Origin: Peptacetobacter hominis
GTDB taxonomy: Bacteria > Bacillota > Clostridia > Peptostreptococcales > Peptostreptococcaceae
NCBI RefSeq assembly: GCF_006861675.1
Contig: NZ_SGJB01000004.1
Coordinates: 86,989 to 150,988, forward strand
Reading direction: 5' to 3'
DNA length: 64,000 bases
Numbering within the stretch: position 1 is the first letter of the stretch; each line of letters begins with the position of its first letter. The notes under the pieces were generated by a model, which did not search any database, was not told the origin of the DNA, and was given only the letters and a program-made list of their open reading frames with translations. Made by a program: the position numbers and the translations under genes. Shown piece after piece: positions 37,631 to 47,393 of this stretch.

Positions 37631-37758
37631 TGTGGATTTTTATTCTGTTGATAATGTGTATAACTTTGTTGGTAAGTTGATAAATGTGTATATTACCCAT
37701 CCACAGAGATTCTATTTCCCATATTTTTCCACATGTATTGTTGTTAATTTGTTGATTA
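37631..37758. repeat. cluster of DnaA-box-like 9-mers
   Basis: Eight 9-mers within 128 nt match TGTGGATAA or its complement at seven or more positions: TGTGGATTT (37631), TGTTGATAA (37646), TGTGTATAA (37655, a full match to the relaxed TTATNCACA), AGTTGATAA (37675), TGTGTATAT (37685), CCATCCACA (37697), TTTTCCACA (37725) and TGTTGATTA (37750). Both orientations occur in AT-rich DNA. Confidence 0.5.
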
Positions 37759-37824
37759 TTTTCCCAATATCTTTTTATATATTTTTATTTTATAGTATAG
37801 TATTTTATAGGGGGGTGAATTTAA

Positions 37825-39171
37825 TTGCAGAAAGATTATCTTATAAAGAAAAATCCACTTCATGCCCTGCTTATTTTTTCATTACCTATAATAATAGGTA
37901 ATCTTTTTCAGCAGACATACACACTTGTCGATTCGGCAATTGTAGGAAGATTTGTAGGTGAAGAAGCTCTTGCGGCAATAGGAGCTTCCTATTCTCTGAC
38001 TAATATTTTCATATGTGTCGCAATTGGAGGGGGTATTGGCGCTTCTGTCGTAGTTGGACAGTATTTTGGAGCCGGAAATTTTTCAAAACTTAAGACAGCT
38101 GTATCGACAGCACTTATATCCTTTGCTGTTTTAAGTATTTTACTTGGCTTTTTCGGACTCTTATTAAGCAGAGAAATTATGATCCTTTTGAATACACCTG
38201 AGAATGTTTTGGATATGTCATCCTTATATCTTGGAATATATTTTCTTGGTCTTCCATTTCTTTTTATGTATAATATCCTTTCATCTATGTTTAATGCACT
38301 TGGAAAATCAAAAATACCTCTTGTTTTCCTTATTTTCTCATCTGTATTCAACATAGTTCTGGACATTATATTGGTTAAAAACTTTGGACTCGGTGTACGA
38401 GGTGTTGCATATGCAACTCTTATCGCACAGGGAATTTCCGCACTGGCATCATTCATCGTATTTGTGAAGTTTCTTAAAACTCTTGAAAGTAACAGTGAAT
38501 TTCATTTTTTCGATACTTCCGAGCTTTTTTCAATTATAAGAATAGCTCTTCCATCTATACTTCAGCAGTCCACTGTTTCCATCGGTATGATGCTTGTCCA
38601 GTCGGTTGTAAATAGTTTCGGCTCAGAATCACTTGCAGGTTTTTCAGCTGCAATGAGAGTTGAGTCAATCTGTATAGTTCCTCTTACTGGTATAGGTAAT
38701 GCTGTTTCCGCTTATACAGCACAGAATATAGGCGCAGGTTCCTTTGAAAGAGTGAAAACAGGATACAAATATGCAAACTTTATGGTAATTATCTCTGCTG
38801 CTGTAATATGTTTTATTCTTCAGTTTTTCAATAATAGTATAGTTTATGCTTTTCTTGGATCTAATGGAACAGCAACAGCTTTCTCGACAGCAGAAGCCTA
38901 TATGACTTTTGTGGGATGGTTTTACTGTATTCTTGGATTTAAACTATGTGCAGACAGTGTGTTGAAGGGTGCAGGAGATATGAGTGTATTTACATTTGCA
39001 AGTCTTCTGAATCTTTTTGTCAGAGTTTTCGTCGCGGTAAAATTTGCTCCAATATACGGTATTGCTTTTGTATGGTATGCCGTTCCTCTGGGATGGGCGA
39101 TAAACCGGTCTATATCATTTATCAGATATAAAGGCGGAAAATGGAAAAATAAATCCGTAATATCAAGATAG
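37825..39171 (+). CDS. MATE-family transporter
   Basis: 448 residues with twelve helices; the opening LIKKNPLHALLIFSLPIIIGN and QQTYTLVDSAIVG are typical of MATE subfamilies common in Clostridia. TTG start at 37825, 7-9 nt after AGGGGGGTGA. It lies on the plus strand between hpf and the raiA-type RNA, against the direction of its neighbours, as if inserted there. Substrate unknown. Unrelated in detail to the other MATE at 14790. Confidence 0.85.
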   Translation: MQKDYLIKKNPLHALLIFSLPIIIGNLFQQTYTLVDSAIVGRFVGEEALAAIGASYSLTNIFICVAIGGGIGASVVVGQYFGAGNFSKLKTAVSTALISFAVLSILLGFFGLLLSREIMILLNTPENVLDMSSLYLGIYFLGLPFLFMYNILSSMFNALGKSKIPLVFLIFSSVFNIVLDIILVKNFGLGVRGVAYATLIAQGISALASFIVFVKFLKTLESNSEFHFFDTSELFSIIRIALPSILQQSTVSIGMMLVQSVVNSFGSESLAGFSAAMRVESICIVPLTGIGNAVSAYTAQNIGAGSFERVKTGYKYANFMVIISAAVICFILQFFNNSIVYAFLGSNGTATAFSTAEAYMTFVGWFYCILGFKLCADSVLKGAGDMSVFTFASLLNLFVRVFVAVKFAPIYGIAFVWYAVPLGWAINRSISFIRYKGGKWKNKSVISR

Positions 39172-39211
39172 AATAATAATTTTTTATTGTCTTTATATTA
39201 CATATAAAAAT

Positions 39212-39240
39212 ACCCGTATCTACTGGATGTAAATACGGGT
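39212..39240. terminator. bidirectional terminator between MATE and the raiA-type RNA
   Basis: 8-bp stem ACCCGTAT/ATACGGGT with A/T-rich flanks on both sides; it ends the MATE transcript and the minus-strand RNA. Confidence 0.8.
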
Positions 39241-39257
39241 TTTGCTTTTTAAACTAT

Positions 39258-39477
39258 GATGTTCAGCTGACCTGGTCTTTGCCCCCACACTCGCCTACTG
39301 GAGGGTTCGCTCGGGTTTGCCTCACTACTACTCTCTCTCGATTTGAATTTATTTTTTGAATATCGGTAGGTCTTACTTCTAGGCCGCACCATGATCACTT
39401 CTCCGCTTTTGGAGATAGCTTACGTGGATCCCTTTGCCTGCGACTGGCCTGGACTTGCAACCACAGACCTGAACATC
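39258..39477 (-). ncRNA. raiA-motif non-coding RNA
   Basis: A 220-nt GC-rich island in AT-rich DNA, on the minus strand. The ends pair perfectly (GATGTTCAG with CTGAACATC). Inside are small stems such as CTCC-AAAA-GCGGAG and GAGG-CCTC, with long unpaired purine stretches. It sits right after comF and on the path to hpf, exactly where the raiA motif RNA is found in clostridia. It has its own promoter and a terminator. No ORF explains it. Identity rests on position, size and shape; I could not run a covariance search. Confidence 0.75.
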
Positions 39478-39484
39478 TCTATCT

Positions 39485-39513
39485 ATTCTAAATGTTTTTT
39501 ATTACAAGGTCAA
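39485..39513 (-). promoter_or_regulatory. promoter of the raiA-type RNA
   Basis: Minus-strand TTGACC (39508-39513), 17 nt, TAGAAT (39485-39490); the RNA would start about 8 nt later, near 39478. It lies between the comF stop and the RNA. Confidence 0.75.
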
Positions 39514-39533
39514 TACTTTTTTATAATATGATT

Positions 39534-40361
39534 CTATGAATAGGCTCCTGTCAGAAACGTAAGAACTGTTATATCCGATACTCCGGATATTTTAAGAACC
39601 TTTGAAATTTCATTTGCTGTGGCTCCCGTTGTAAATATATCATCTATAAGTATCAGATGTTTTCCACGTATCAATTCTTCATTGCACAGAGAAAACACAT
39701 TTTTAAGTTCTTTTTCTCTTTCAGATTTATCCAGATTATACAATCTCTTTGTTGCTCTATTTCTTTTTATACATTCCAAAGCTGGTATACCAGTGTATTC
39801 CGATAAATACTGTGCTATTTTTTCAGACTGATTAAATCCTCTCTGTCTGAATCTTTTTTTATGGAGAGGTACATATATCAGAAAATCCCCTTTTATATCA
39901 TCAAATACCATCTTATCTTTCATTATTTCAGCTATATATCTTGCCATATATGTATTTCCGTAATATTTAAGAGAAAAAACCATTTTTTTGCTTTTATCAC
40001 AGTATTCTACACACGATACGGCTCTGTCAAAATAAAATCTCTTTCCTTCACAGAATTCACATCTTTTTAGTTCCTTTTTCTTTTCTGAAAATCCAGTTTC
40101 ATATTCATTGTATCTATCATTTATATATTCAGTATCCTCGTCTACAGTTTCTGCATATTCTCTATCGTCTGAAATATTTATTTTATTTATCACAGGTTTT
40201 CCGCAGAACATACACTCCTCTTTTATAAATGATATTTCGTCAAAACAATCTTTGCACATTGAGTAAGTATTTTGAGAATCTATTTCCTTTCCACATATTA
40301 TACATGTGATATTCTGTGGAAATACAAACTGTATTATCGCTGAGATAACAGCTTTTATCAT
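39534..40361 (-). CDS. comF: ComF-family phosphoribosyltransferase-like protein
   Basis: 275 residues. Two zinc-finger-like Cys pairs at the N-terminus (CIICGKEI, CMFCGKP) and another (CEFCEGK), then the PRTase-like domain with LILIDDIFTTGATANE near residue 235. ComFC assists DNA uptake in competent bacteria and may act in repair elsewhere. An acidic insertion of about 30 residues (near residues 69-98) separates the Cys groups, which makes it longer than usual. It abuts recD2 upstream and the RNA downstream. Confidence 0.88.
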   Translation of the reverse strand: MIKAVISAIIQFVFPQNITCIICGKEIDSQNTYSMCKDCFDEISFIKEECMFCGKPVINKINISDDREYAETVDEDTEYINDRYNEYETGFSEKKKELKRCEFCEGKRFYFDRAVSCVEYCDKSKKMVFSLKYYGNTYMARYIAEIMKDKMVFDDIKGDFLIYVPLHKKRFRQRGFNQSEKIAQYLSEYTGIPALECIKRNRATKRLYNLDKSEREKELKNVFSLCNEELIRGKHLILIDDIFTTGATANEISKVLKISGVSDITVLTFLTGAYS

Positions 40362-42581
40362 TTATATAATTACACCTTCTTCTTTTAGTACGCCCAGTCT
40401 TTCTGAAAGCATTGAATATCTTGCATTTACCCTGTTGTTTTTTATCATCATATCAAGATATCTCGTATCTCCTACAAGCACTACAAGTTTTTTAGCTCTC
40501 GTTATTGCAGTGTACAGAAGGTTCCTTGACAGAAGCATAGGTGGAGCCCAGGATATCGGTATTACAACAACAGGAAATTCACTTCCCTGGCTTTTATGGA
40601 TTGTAGTGCAGAAACTATGTTCAATCTCATCCATTTCCTCATAGCTGTATTCTACTATTTTACTTTCATCAAATATGACGTATATAAGTTTTTTATTTTT
40701 ATCTATATAATAAATATACCCTATATCGCCATTATATATACCTTCTCCTGAATCCTTTTCATCCTCTGTTTTCCACGATTTGGTATAGTTGTTTTTTATC
40801 TGCATTACCTTGTCTCCAACTCTGAAGGTTCTCTTATTAAATACCGCCTCTGCTTTCCTTTCACCTGGTGGATTCAGGCAGCTCTGAAGCACAGTATTCA
40901 TGTTATTTACCCCTACATCACCTTTTCTCATAGGACTCAGAATCTGTATATCTCTCAACCCATCGACTTTGTAGAATTCCGGAAGTCTTTTTTCAACAAG
41001 CCCTACAACTGTATCCATGATTTTCTGCGGAGTTTCACCGTTTAGAAAGAAGAAGTCCTTTCCTTTCCGATTCAGTACAGGTCTTTCACCTTTATTTATT
41101 TTATGAGCATTTACAACTATCATACTCTGCTCAGCCTGTCTGAATATTTCATTGAGCCTAACTGTTTTTATTACCCCTGAATCTATTATATCTCCAAGAA
41201 CATTTCCCGCTCCTACAGATGGAAGCTGATCACTATCTCCTACTATAATTAGTTTTGTTCCCGGTTTTATTGCACTTAAAAGGCTGTTCATAAGCAGTAT
41301 ATCTATCATTGAAGCTTCGTCAACTATTATTACATCTGCTTTGATTGGTTCTTCCTCATTTCTGAAAAATACAAGTTCATCATCTGTTGAATATCCCATT
41401 TCAAGAAGTCTGTGTATTGTTTTGGACTCTTCTCCAGTAGTTTCTGTCATTCTTTTTGCCGCTCTTCCTGTAGGCGCTGCAAGAGCGACCTCTTTTTTCA
41501 TTCCTCTGAATATCTTTATTATTGTATTTATCGTCGTGGTTTTACCTGTCCCGGGTCCCCCTGTTATTACAGTTACACCACCGTTTACAGCCTCTTTTAC
41601 CGCCTGTCTTTGATTATCTGCAAGCTTTATATTTTCAGCCTTTTCAACTTCATTTATTTTATCTGATATGTCTATATTTTTATCTTTTGTAAATTCAAAT
41701 ACTGAAAGTTCAACGAGCTTATTGCACACAGATGTTTCCGCCAGAAAATAGTTCATAAGGTATACTGCTATCCCTTCTTTAGTATTTTCCAGTTTTATTT
41801 TCTGATCATATGCAAGTGATAAAAGACAGTTGTCAACTCTTTCCATATCTATATTCATAAGGTCCATAGCTTCCTTTTCAACTTCAGATTCCGGAAGATA
41901 TGTGTGTCCCTCCATCAGAGCATTTCTCAGTACAAACAGGATTCCCTGCTCTATTCTGTCCTCAGAATTCATATCTATTCCCATTTTCCGAGCAATATTA
42001 TCCGCGGTTTTAAAACCTATCCCTCTTATATCCTCAGCAAGTCTATATGGATTTTCTGCTATAAGTTTAAGTGCATTTGATCTGTATCTTTTATATATTC
42101 TTAGACACTGATTTGGACTGATTCCATATGGAGACATCTCAATTATAATATTTCTAAGTTCTCTATCTTCCGAATAACTCTTTTTTATCTGCTCAATCTT
42201 TTTTCTTCCTATTCCCTCAACCTCAAGAAGTCTATCTGGAGTATTCTGTATAACATCCAGTGTCTCTACACCGAATTTTTCTATTATTCGGTTGGCCATT
42301 TTTTCTCCGATTCCTTTTACCATTCCAGATGCAAGATATACCCTTATGCCTTCTACTGATGTAGGTATTACTGGAATAAATTTTTCCGCTTCAAACTGTT
42401 CACCGTATAACCTATGTCTTCCCCATTTTCCTTCAAGCTCGACTGTCTCTCCAATTGAAAGTGTAGGCATACATCCAACAGCTGTAAAATCTCCGTCCCC
42501 ATTTGAAAGTCTGGCTATTGTGTAGCCATTTTCTTCATTGTGAAATACTATGTCGGTTACCATTCCTTCTAATCGTTCCAT
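40362..42581 (-). CDS. recD2: RecD2-type ATP-dependent DNA helicase
   Basis: 739-residue 5'-3' helicase acting in DNA repair without RecBC. Tandem helix-hairpin-helix motifs near residues 90-200 (TPDRLLEVEGIGRKKIEQIK), Walker A GGPGTGKTT near residue 340, DEASMID (motif II), IVGDSDQLPSVG (motif III) and the UvrD-like end (HKSQGSEFPVVVIP). Ends directly before comF (adjacent, no gap), so the two are co-expressed, a common clostridial pair. Confidence 0.93.
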   Translation of the reverse strand: MERLEGMVTDIVFHNEENGYTIARLSNGDGDFTAVGCMPTLSIGETVELEGKWGRHRLYGEQFEAEKFIPVIPTSVEGIRVYLASGMVKGIGEKMANRIIEKFGVETLDVIQNTPDRLLEVEGIGRKKIEQIKKSYSEDRELRNIIIEMSPYGISPNQCLRIYKRYRSNALKLIAENPYRLAEDIRGIGFKTADNIARKMGIDMNSEDRIEQGILFVLRNALMEGHTYLPESEVEKEAMDLMNIDMERVDNCLLSLAYDQKIKLENTKEGIAVYLMNYFLAETSVCNKLVELSVFEFTKDKNIDISDKINEVEKAENIKLADNQRQAVKEAVNGGVTVITGGPGTGKTTTINTIIKIFRGMKKEVALAAPTGRAAKRMTETTGEESKTIHRLLEMGYSTDDELVFFRNEEEPIKADVIIVDEASMIDILLMNSLLSAIKPGTKLIIVGDSDQLPSVGAGNVLGDIIDSGVIKTVRLNEIFRQAEQSMIVVNAHKINKGERPVLNRKGKDFFFLNGETPQKIMDTVVGLVEKRLPEFYKVDGLRDIQILSPMRKGDVGVNNMNTVLQSCLNPPGERKAEAVFNKRTFRVGDKVMQIKNNYTKSWKTEDEKDSGEGIYNGDIGYIYYIDKNKKLIYVIFDESKIVEYSYEEMDEIEHSFCTTIHKSQGSEFPVVVIPISWAPPMLLSRNLLYTAITRAKKLVVLVGDTRYLDMMIKNNRVNARYSMLSERLGVLKEEGVII

Positions 42582-42674
42582 TTTGCACCTCCTTTTTATT
42601 GCCGATTCTGAAACATACCACTATTATACTACACAGTTTTTATTTTTTCCAAACACAGGTTCTGTTAAAATAAA

Positions 42675-42706
42675 AAAAACAGATATGCAAAATGCATATC
42701 CGTTTT
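42675..42706 (-). terminator. terminator after metK
   Basis: Stem GATATGCA/TGCATATC (42682-42689 with 42693-42700), extended by A and T runs; T-rich on the minus strand. It lies about 110 nt after metK and before recD2. Confidence 0.7.
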
Positions 42707-42812
42707 TTTAAAATATATATCTATGAACACAATCAACTTTATTATATATTATTTTTATGAGATTTTCCATATAAAGTTTTTATACTGTCCAGAAAAATAT
42801 TTTTTTATAAAA

Positions 42813-44006
42813 TTACTCTCCAAGAGCCTCTTTTTTAAGAAGTTCTGCCTTGTCTGTTCTTTCCCAAGGAAGGTCTATATCAGTTCTTCCAAAGTGTCCG
42901 TATGCAGCACATTTTTTGTATATAGGTCTTAAAAGATCTAGATCTCTTATTATTGCCCCTGGTCTTAAATCGAAGTGTTTGTTTACTAGTTCTACTAGTT
43001 TTTCCTCTGATACTTTTCCTGTTCCGAATGTATCTACAAATACTGATAGAGGTCTTGCTATTCCTATCGCATATGAAAGCTCTATCTCACACTTGTCTGC
43101 AAGTCCTGCAGCTACTATGTTCTTAGCTACGTATCTTGCAGCATATGCAGCTGATCTGTCAACTTTTGTTGGGTCTTTTCCTGAGAATGCTCCACCGCCG
43201 TGTCTAGCATATCCTCCGTAAGTATCTATTATTATTTTTCTTCCTGTAAGTCCTGTATCTCCCTGTGGTCCACCTATTACGAATCTTCCTGTTGGGTTTA
43301 TGTAGTATAGTGTTTCGTCGTCAAGAAGTTCTGCTGGTATAACAGCTTTTATTACGTGATTTATAAGGTCTTCTCTTATTTTTTCAGCTGATACATCTTC
43401 TCCGTGCTGAGATGATATAAGAACTGTGTGTACTCTCACTGGAGTATTGTCTTCGTACTCTACTGTAACCTGAGTTTTTCCGTCTGGTCTAAGATAGTCA
43501 AGAAGCCCTGATTTTCTTACTTCTGTAAGTCTTCTTGAAAGTTTGTGTGCAAGTGATATTGGAAGAGGCATAAGTTCTGGAGTTTCATTACATGCAAATC
43601 CGAACATTATTCCCTGGTCTCCTGCTCCAACCTTCTCTATTTCATCTTCAGTAACTTCTCCTGATTTACTTTCAAGTCCTTCATCGACACCCATTGCTAT
43701 GTCTCCAGACTGCTCATCTATAGAAGTTATAACCGCACATGTATCGCAGTCAAATCCGTATTTAGCTCTTGTGTATCCTATTTCTCTTACTGTTTCTCTT
43801 ACAAGTTTTGGTATATCAACGTATGCTGATGTACTTATTTCTCCTGCTACAAGAACAAGTCCTGTAGTAACTGTAGTTTCGCATGCAACCCTTGATTTTG
43901 GATCTGCCTCAAGTAGGGCATCAAGTATAGAATCTGATATCTGGTCGCATATTTTATCCGGATGTCCCTCAGTAACAGACTCTGATGTAAATAAATGTCT
44001 TGCCAT
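42813..44006 (-). CDS. metK: S-adenosylmethionine synthetase
   Basis: 397 residues. Makes SAM from methionine and [14 protein letters not shown] (ATP/metal), [12 protein letters not shown] (hexapeptide) and [16 protein letters not shown] (the second signature) are all present. Preceded by a SAM-I riboswitch, so transcription falls when SAM is high. GGAGG precedes the start. Single gene with its own terminator. Confidence 0.97.
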   Translation of the reverse strand: MARHLFTSESVTEGHPDKICDQISDSILDALLEADPKSRVACETTVTTGLVLVAGEISTSAYVDIPKLVRETVREIGYTRAKYGFDCDTCAVITSIDEQSGDIAMGVDEGLESKSGEVTEDEIEKVGAGDQGIMFGFACNETPELMPLPISLAHKLSRRLTEVRKSGLLDYLRPDGKTQVTVEYEDNTPVRVHTVLISSQHGEDVSAEKIREDLINHVIKAVIPAELLDDETLYYINPTGRFVIGGPQGDTGLTGRKIIIDTYGGYARHGGGAFSGKDPTKVDRSAAYAARYVAKNIVAAGLADKCEIELSYAIGIARPLSVFVDTFGTGKVSEEKLVELVNKHFDLRPGAIIRDLDLLRPIYKKCAAYGHFGRTDIDLPWERTDKAELLKKEALGE

Positions 44007-44065
44007 TTTCTAATTCCTCCTTTTTATTATATTACCTTATCGTTTTATATTTTTTACAAATAAAA

Positions 44066-44224
44066 AACCTCTTCACACAAAGAAGAGGTTAACAGTCTAA
44101 AACAATTAACTGACCTCATCTTTCAGGATTTCTCCTGTAGGAATTAGCACCTTTTCCCATATGGGTGGTTGCCGGGCTTCATAGGGCCTGTCCCTCAGCC
44201 TCTCTTGATAAGGTAATCAAGATT
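44066..44224 (-). promoter_or_regulatory. SAM-I (S-box) riboswitch of metK
   Basis: Minus-strand core reads ATCAAGAGAGGCTGAGGGAC, then GAAGCCCGGCAACC, GGTGCTAATTCC and AGATGA, all hallmark S-box blocks in order. A terminator stem AACCTCTT/AAGAGGTT (44066-44073 with 44083-44090), with T run, ends it. SAM binding favours termination before metK. Confidence 0.95.
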
Positions 44225-44288
44225 TTTAAATTTTTCAATACTGATGATTATTTTATATTATATTCTATATTTTGTCAATATATTTTTA

Positions 44289-44717
44289 TTATTTATCTGT
44301 AAGTGCAAACATAAGCTCTCCCTTACATACAAGTTCATCACCTACGTATGCCACTGCATTTGCCTTTCCTATATTTCTCTTAAGCGCAGTCATTTCAACT
44401 TCCATTCTAAGGGTATCTCCAGGTCTTACTTCTCTTTTGAATCTTACTTTATCTATACCGGCAAATACACCTATTTTACCCTTGTTTTCTTCAAGAGAAA
44501 GCATTGCAACTGCACCTACCTGAGCCATAGCTTCTATTATAAGAACACCAGGCATTATAGGATACTGTGGAAAATGACCCTGAAAAAACGGTTCATTTAC
44601 TGTCACATTTTTTATACCTACAGCTCTTTTTCCTGTTTCAAGCTCTGTTATTCTATCTACAAGAAGAAACGGATATCTATGAGGTATTATTTCTTTTATC
44701 TGGTCTATATTAAGCAT
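44289..44717 (-). CDS. fabZ: 3-hydroxyacyl-ACP dehydratase FabZ
   Basis: 142 residues, hot-dog fold. Dehydrates 3-hydroxyacyl-ACP in fatty-acid elongation. [11 protein letters not shown] and the catalytic pair [20 protein letters not shown] (His and Glu) are present. Follows mreB by 12 nt and probably ends the mreB-fabZ transcript. No other fab gene is nearby. Confidence 0.95.
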   Translation of the reverse strand: MLNIDQIKEIIPHRYPFLLVDRITELETGKRAVGIKNVTVNEPFFQGHFPQYPIMPGVLIIEAMAQVGAVAMLSLEENKGKIGVFAGIDKVRFKREVRPGDTLRMEVEMTALKRNIGKANAVAYVGDELVCKGELMFALTDK

Positions 44718-44729
44718 CAGTAATCCCCC

Positions 44730-45776
44730 TTATTTAGACTCTTCTTTAGGCATTCCTCTGAATGATCCACCTGTCTTAAGCATATCTAAGAATCCAAGAG
44801 CTGCTCCTGTTCCTATAGCAACACATGATAAAGGATTATCAGCTATTTTTACTTTTATTCCTGTTCTCTGTTCTATTTTCTTGTCAAGACCGTATAGAAG
44901 AGATCCTCCTCCAGTCATAACTATTCCAGACTCACTTATATCAGCTGCAAGTTCTGGTGGAGTTTTTTCAAGTACAGAATGAGTTGTTGAAACTATCTGT
45001 TCAACACATTCCTCAAGAGCTTCCAGTGTTTCAGAAGAGTTTATTTCAACTGTACATGGAAGTCCTGTAAGCTGGTTTCTTCCTGTAACTTTCATGAATT
45101 TTTCCTCTTCTCTTGCAAAGGCACTTCCGATTTCTATTTTTACTTTTTCAGCAGTTCTTTCCCCTATTATAAGGTTGTGCTGTTTTTTCATATATTTTGT
45201 TATTGCCTCGTCAAACTTATCCCCACCAACTTTGATAGAGTCGCTTACAACAGCACCGCCAAGAGATATTACAGCTATATCAGTAGTACCTCCACCGATA
45301 TCTATAACCATATTACCATTTGGCTCACCAATTTCTATTCCTGCTCCTATAGCAGCTGCTATAGGTTCTTCTATTACATAAACTTCTCTTGCTCCTGCCT
45401 GTTTAGTCGCATCTTCAACCGCTCTTTTTTCAACTTCAGTAACACCTGTAGGAACACATACCATTATTCTAGGCATTACAAATTTTCCGAACCCTTTTTT
45501 CTCAACTATTTTTTCAACAAAATGCTTAAGCATTTTTTCAGTAGTATTGTAGTCAGATATAACACCATCTCTAAGAGGTCTTATAGCTGATATATTTGCA
45601 GGTGTTCTACCTATCATTTTCTTTGCTTCTTCACCAACTGCAAGAACTGTATTTGTTTTATTATCTATAGCCACAACAGATGGCTCTTCAAGAACTATTC
45701 CTTTTCCTGTAACATATACAAGTACATTTGCTGTACCTAAATCTATTCCTATATCAACACCAGATACTTTTGCCAT
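44730..45776 (-). CDS. MreB/Mbl-type actin-like shape protein
   Basis: 348 residues. Phosphate-1 loop DIGIDLGTANVLVYV, phosphate-2 VIDIGGGTTDIAVIS, and adenosine loop TGGGSLLYGL. The sequence is closer to Mbl than MreB (VLVYVTGKGIVLEEPSVVAI). Polymerises along the membrane and guides sidewall synthesis. No mreC or mreD follows; instead fabZ. Typical of the second MreB copy in clostridia. The mreB name is not resolved from Mbl, so no symbol is given. Confidence 0.92.
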   Translation of the reverse strand: MAKVSGVDIGIDLGTANVLVYVTGKGIVLEEPSVVAIDNKTNTVLAVGEEAKKMIGRTPANISAIRPLRDGVISDYNTTEKMLKHFVEKIVEKKGFGKFVMPRIMVCVPTGVTEVEKRAVEDATKQAGAREVYVIEEPIAAAIGAGIEIGEPNGNMVIDIGGGTTDIAVISLGGAVVSDSIKVGGDKFDEAITKYMKKQHNLIIGERTAEKVKIEIGSAFAREEEKFMKVTGRNQLTGLPCTVEINSSETLEALEECVEQIVSTTHSVLEKTPPELAADISESGIVMTGGGSLLYGLDKKIEQRTGIKVKIADNPLSCVAIGTGAALGFLDMLKTGGSFRGMPKEESK

Positions 45777-45849
45777 TTCTCTAACTCCTTTTTACTTATT
45801 TTTCTATCTATTATCTATTATACTCTTTATTTGCATTATTTAAAATCTA

Positions 45850-47100
45850 TTAGTCTACTATTTCTATGTCTCCACCAAGAGCTCTTATTTTCTTGTCTAT
45901 ATCAACATAGCCTCTCTGTATATGGTATATCTCACCTATCTGAGTTTCTCCCTCAGCTATAAGGCCGCAAAGAATCAACGCTGCACCTGCTCTAAGGTCT
46001 GTAGCATTTACATTAGATCCATAAAGCTTTTCTACACCGTTTACTATTGCACTTCTTCCCTCTATTTTTATGTCTGCACCCATTCTATTGAATTCAGCAA
46101 CATGCATAAATCTGTTTTCAAATACTGTTTCTATCACAACTGCAGTTCCATTTGCAACAGTAAGCATTGCCATAAACTGCGCCTGCACATCTGTAGGGAA
46201 TCCAGGATGAGGAAGAGTTTTTATATCTATAGGTTTTAGGACTTCAGGCCCTATTACTCTAACAGAATCTCCCATATCTATAACTTCACATCCAGCTTCT
46301 ATAAGTTTTGCAGATATAGGTTTTAGATGTTCCATAAGAACATTTTCTATAACTATATCTCCCTTTGTCATAGCTGCCGCAACCATATAAGTAGCCGCTT
46401 CTATTCTATCTGGTATAACTGTATGCTCTGCACCGTGAAGTTTTTCAACTCCCTGTATTTTTATTGTGTTTGTTCCAGCACCCTTTACATTTGCTCCCAT
46501 TTCATTAAGGAAGTTTGCAAGGTCTACTATCTCAGGCTCTTCTGCAGCATTTTCTATTATAGTTGTTCCTTCTGCAAGAGCTGCTGCCATCATTATGTTT
46601 TCAGTTGCTCCAACTGATGGGAAATCAAGATAAAGCTTTTTACCTACAAGCTTTTCTGTAGAAGCCTCAACAAAACCATGATCCATATCTATCTTAGCTC
46701 CTAATGCCTTGAATCCTTTCAGATGAAGATCTATAGGTCTTGTACCTATAGCACATCCTCCCGGCATAGATATTTTTGTTCTGTTGAATCTTGCTAAAAG
46801 AGGACCCATTACAAGGAATGATGCTCTCATTTTTCTTACAAGATCATATGGTGCCTCACAAGTATTTATGTTGCTTGCATCTACAGTAAGTGTGTTATCT
46901 TTATACTCTACTTCTGCTCCAAGATGTCTTAGAAGATCTGATATTACATGAACGTCTCTAAGATTAGGAACTCCATTTAAAACCGTTTTTTCTTCTGTAA
47001 GAAGTGTAGCTGCTATTATTGGAAGCACTGCATTTTTTGCTCCATCTATTCTAACTGTCCCTTTTAGTGGACCACTTTTTCTAACTATTATTTTTGGCAT
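45850..47100 (-). CDS. murA: UDP-N-acetylglucosamine 1-carboxyvinyltransferase MurA
   Basis: First committed enzyme of murein synthesis: adds enolpyruvate from PEP to UDP-GlcNAc. 416 residues. [12 protein letters not shown] carries the fosfomycin-sensitive Cys; the internal repeat of two domains is seen ([12 protein letters not shown] near the end). A TTG at 47121 is in frame, but AAGAGGAGA lies before ATG 47100, giving [10 protein letters not shown]. About 70 nt before mreB. A second MurA may exist elsewhere. Confidence 0.95.
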   Translation of the reverse strand: MPKIIVRKSGPLKGTVRIDGAKNAVLPIIAATLLTEEKTVLNGVPNLRDVHVISDLLRHLGAEVEYKDNTLTVDASNINTCEAPYDLVRKMRASFLVMGPLLARFNRTKISMPGGCAIGTRPIDLHLKGFKALGAKIDMDHGFVEASTEKLVGKKLYLDFPSVGATENIMMAAALAEGTTIIENAAEEPEIVDLANFLNEMGANVKGAGTNTIKIQGVEKLHGAEHTVIPDRIEAATYMVAAAMTKGDIVIENVLMEHLKPISAKLIEAGCEVIDMGDSVRVIGPEVLKPIDIKTLPHPGFPTDVQAQFMAMLTVANGTAVVIETVFENRFMHVAEFNRMGADIKIEGRSAIVNGVEKLYGSNVNATDLRAGAALILCGLIAEGETQIGEIYHIQRGYVDIDKKIRALGGDIEIVD

Positions 47101-47341
47101 AATATTTCTCCTCTTAATCAAATATCTTTTATATATAAATTGTCAACTGTTCTTTTGTCTAATCATAAGTAACTGAAAATAAATCCAGATACCGTTTATA
47201 CTTTACATTTTATTATATAATATTTTTTGTGAAATTTCATTATAATCACTTAGTTTGTAACTATTTTTAATCTATTGTTTTTATTTTGACACGTTTTCTA
47301 TTATACCATTTTATTATGACTTTATGAATAGATAAAAACAA

Positions 47342-47374
47342 AAAAAATGGCTATTTATAATAAATAGCCATTTT
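47342..47374. terminator. terminator of the rhodanese lipoprotein gene
   Basis: 14-bp stem AAAAATGGCTATTT/AAATAGCCATTTTT with a T run; it can act in either direction. Confidence 0.85.
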
Positions 47375-47393
47375 TTCGGTATATTGATTTATA

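Noticed and set aside
37631..37758. Chromosomal origin oriC
   Set aside because: No dnaA, dnaN, rpmH or similar gene is near and most 9-mers have mismatches, so only a DnaA-like cluster is claimed.
39258..39477. SRP RNA, 6S RNA, tmRNA or RNase P RNA as identity of the structured RNA
   Set aside because: It lacks the SRP GGAA-loop block, tmRNA ends and RNase P core; the comF-hpf location fits the raiA motif better.
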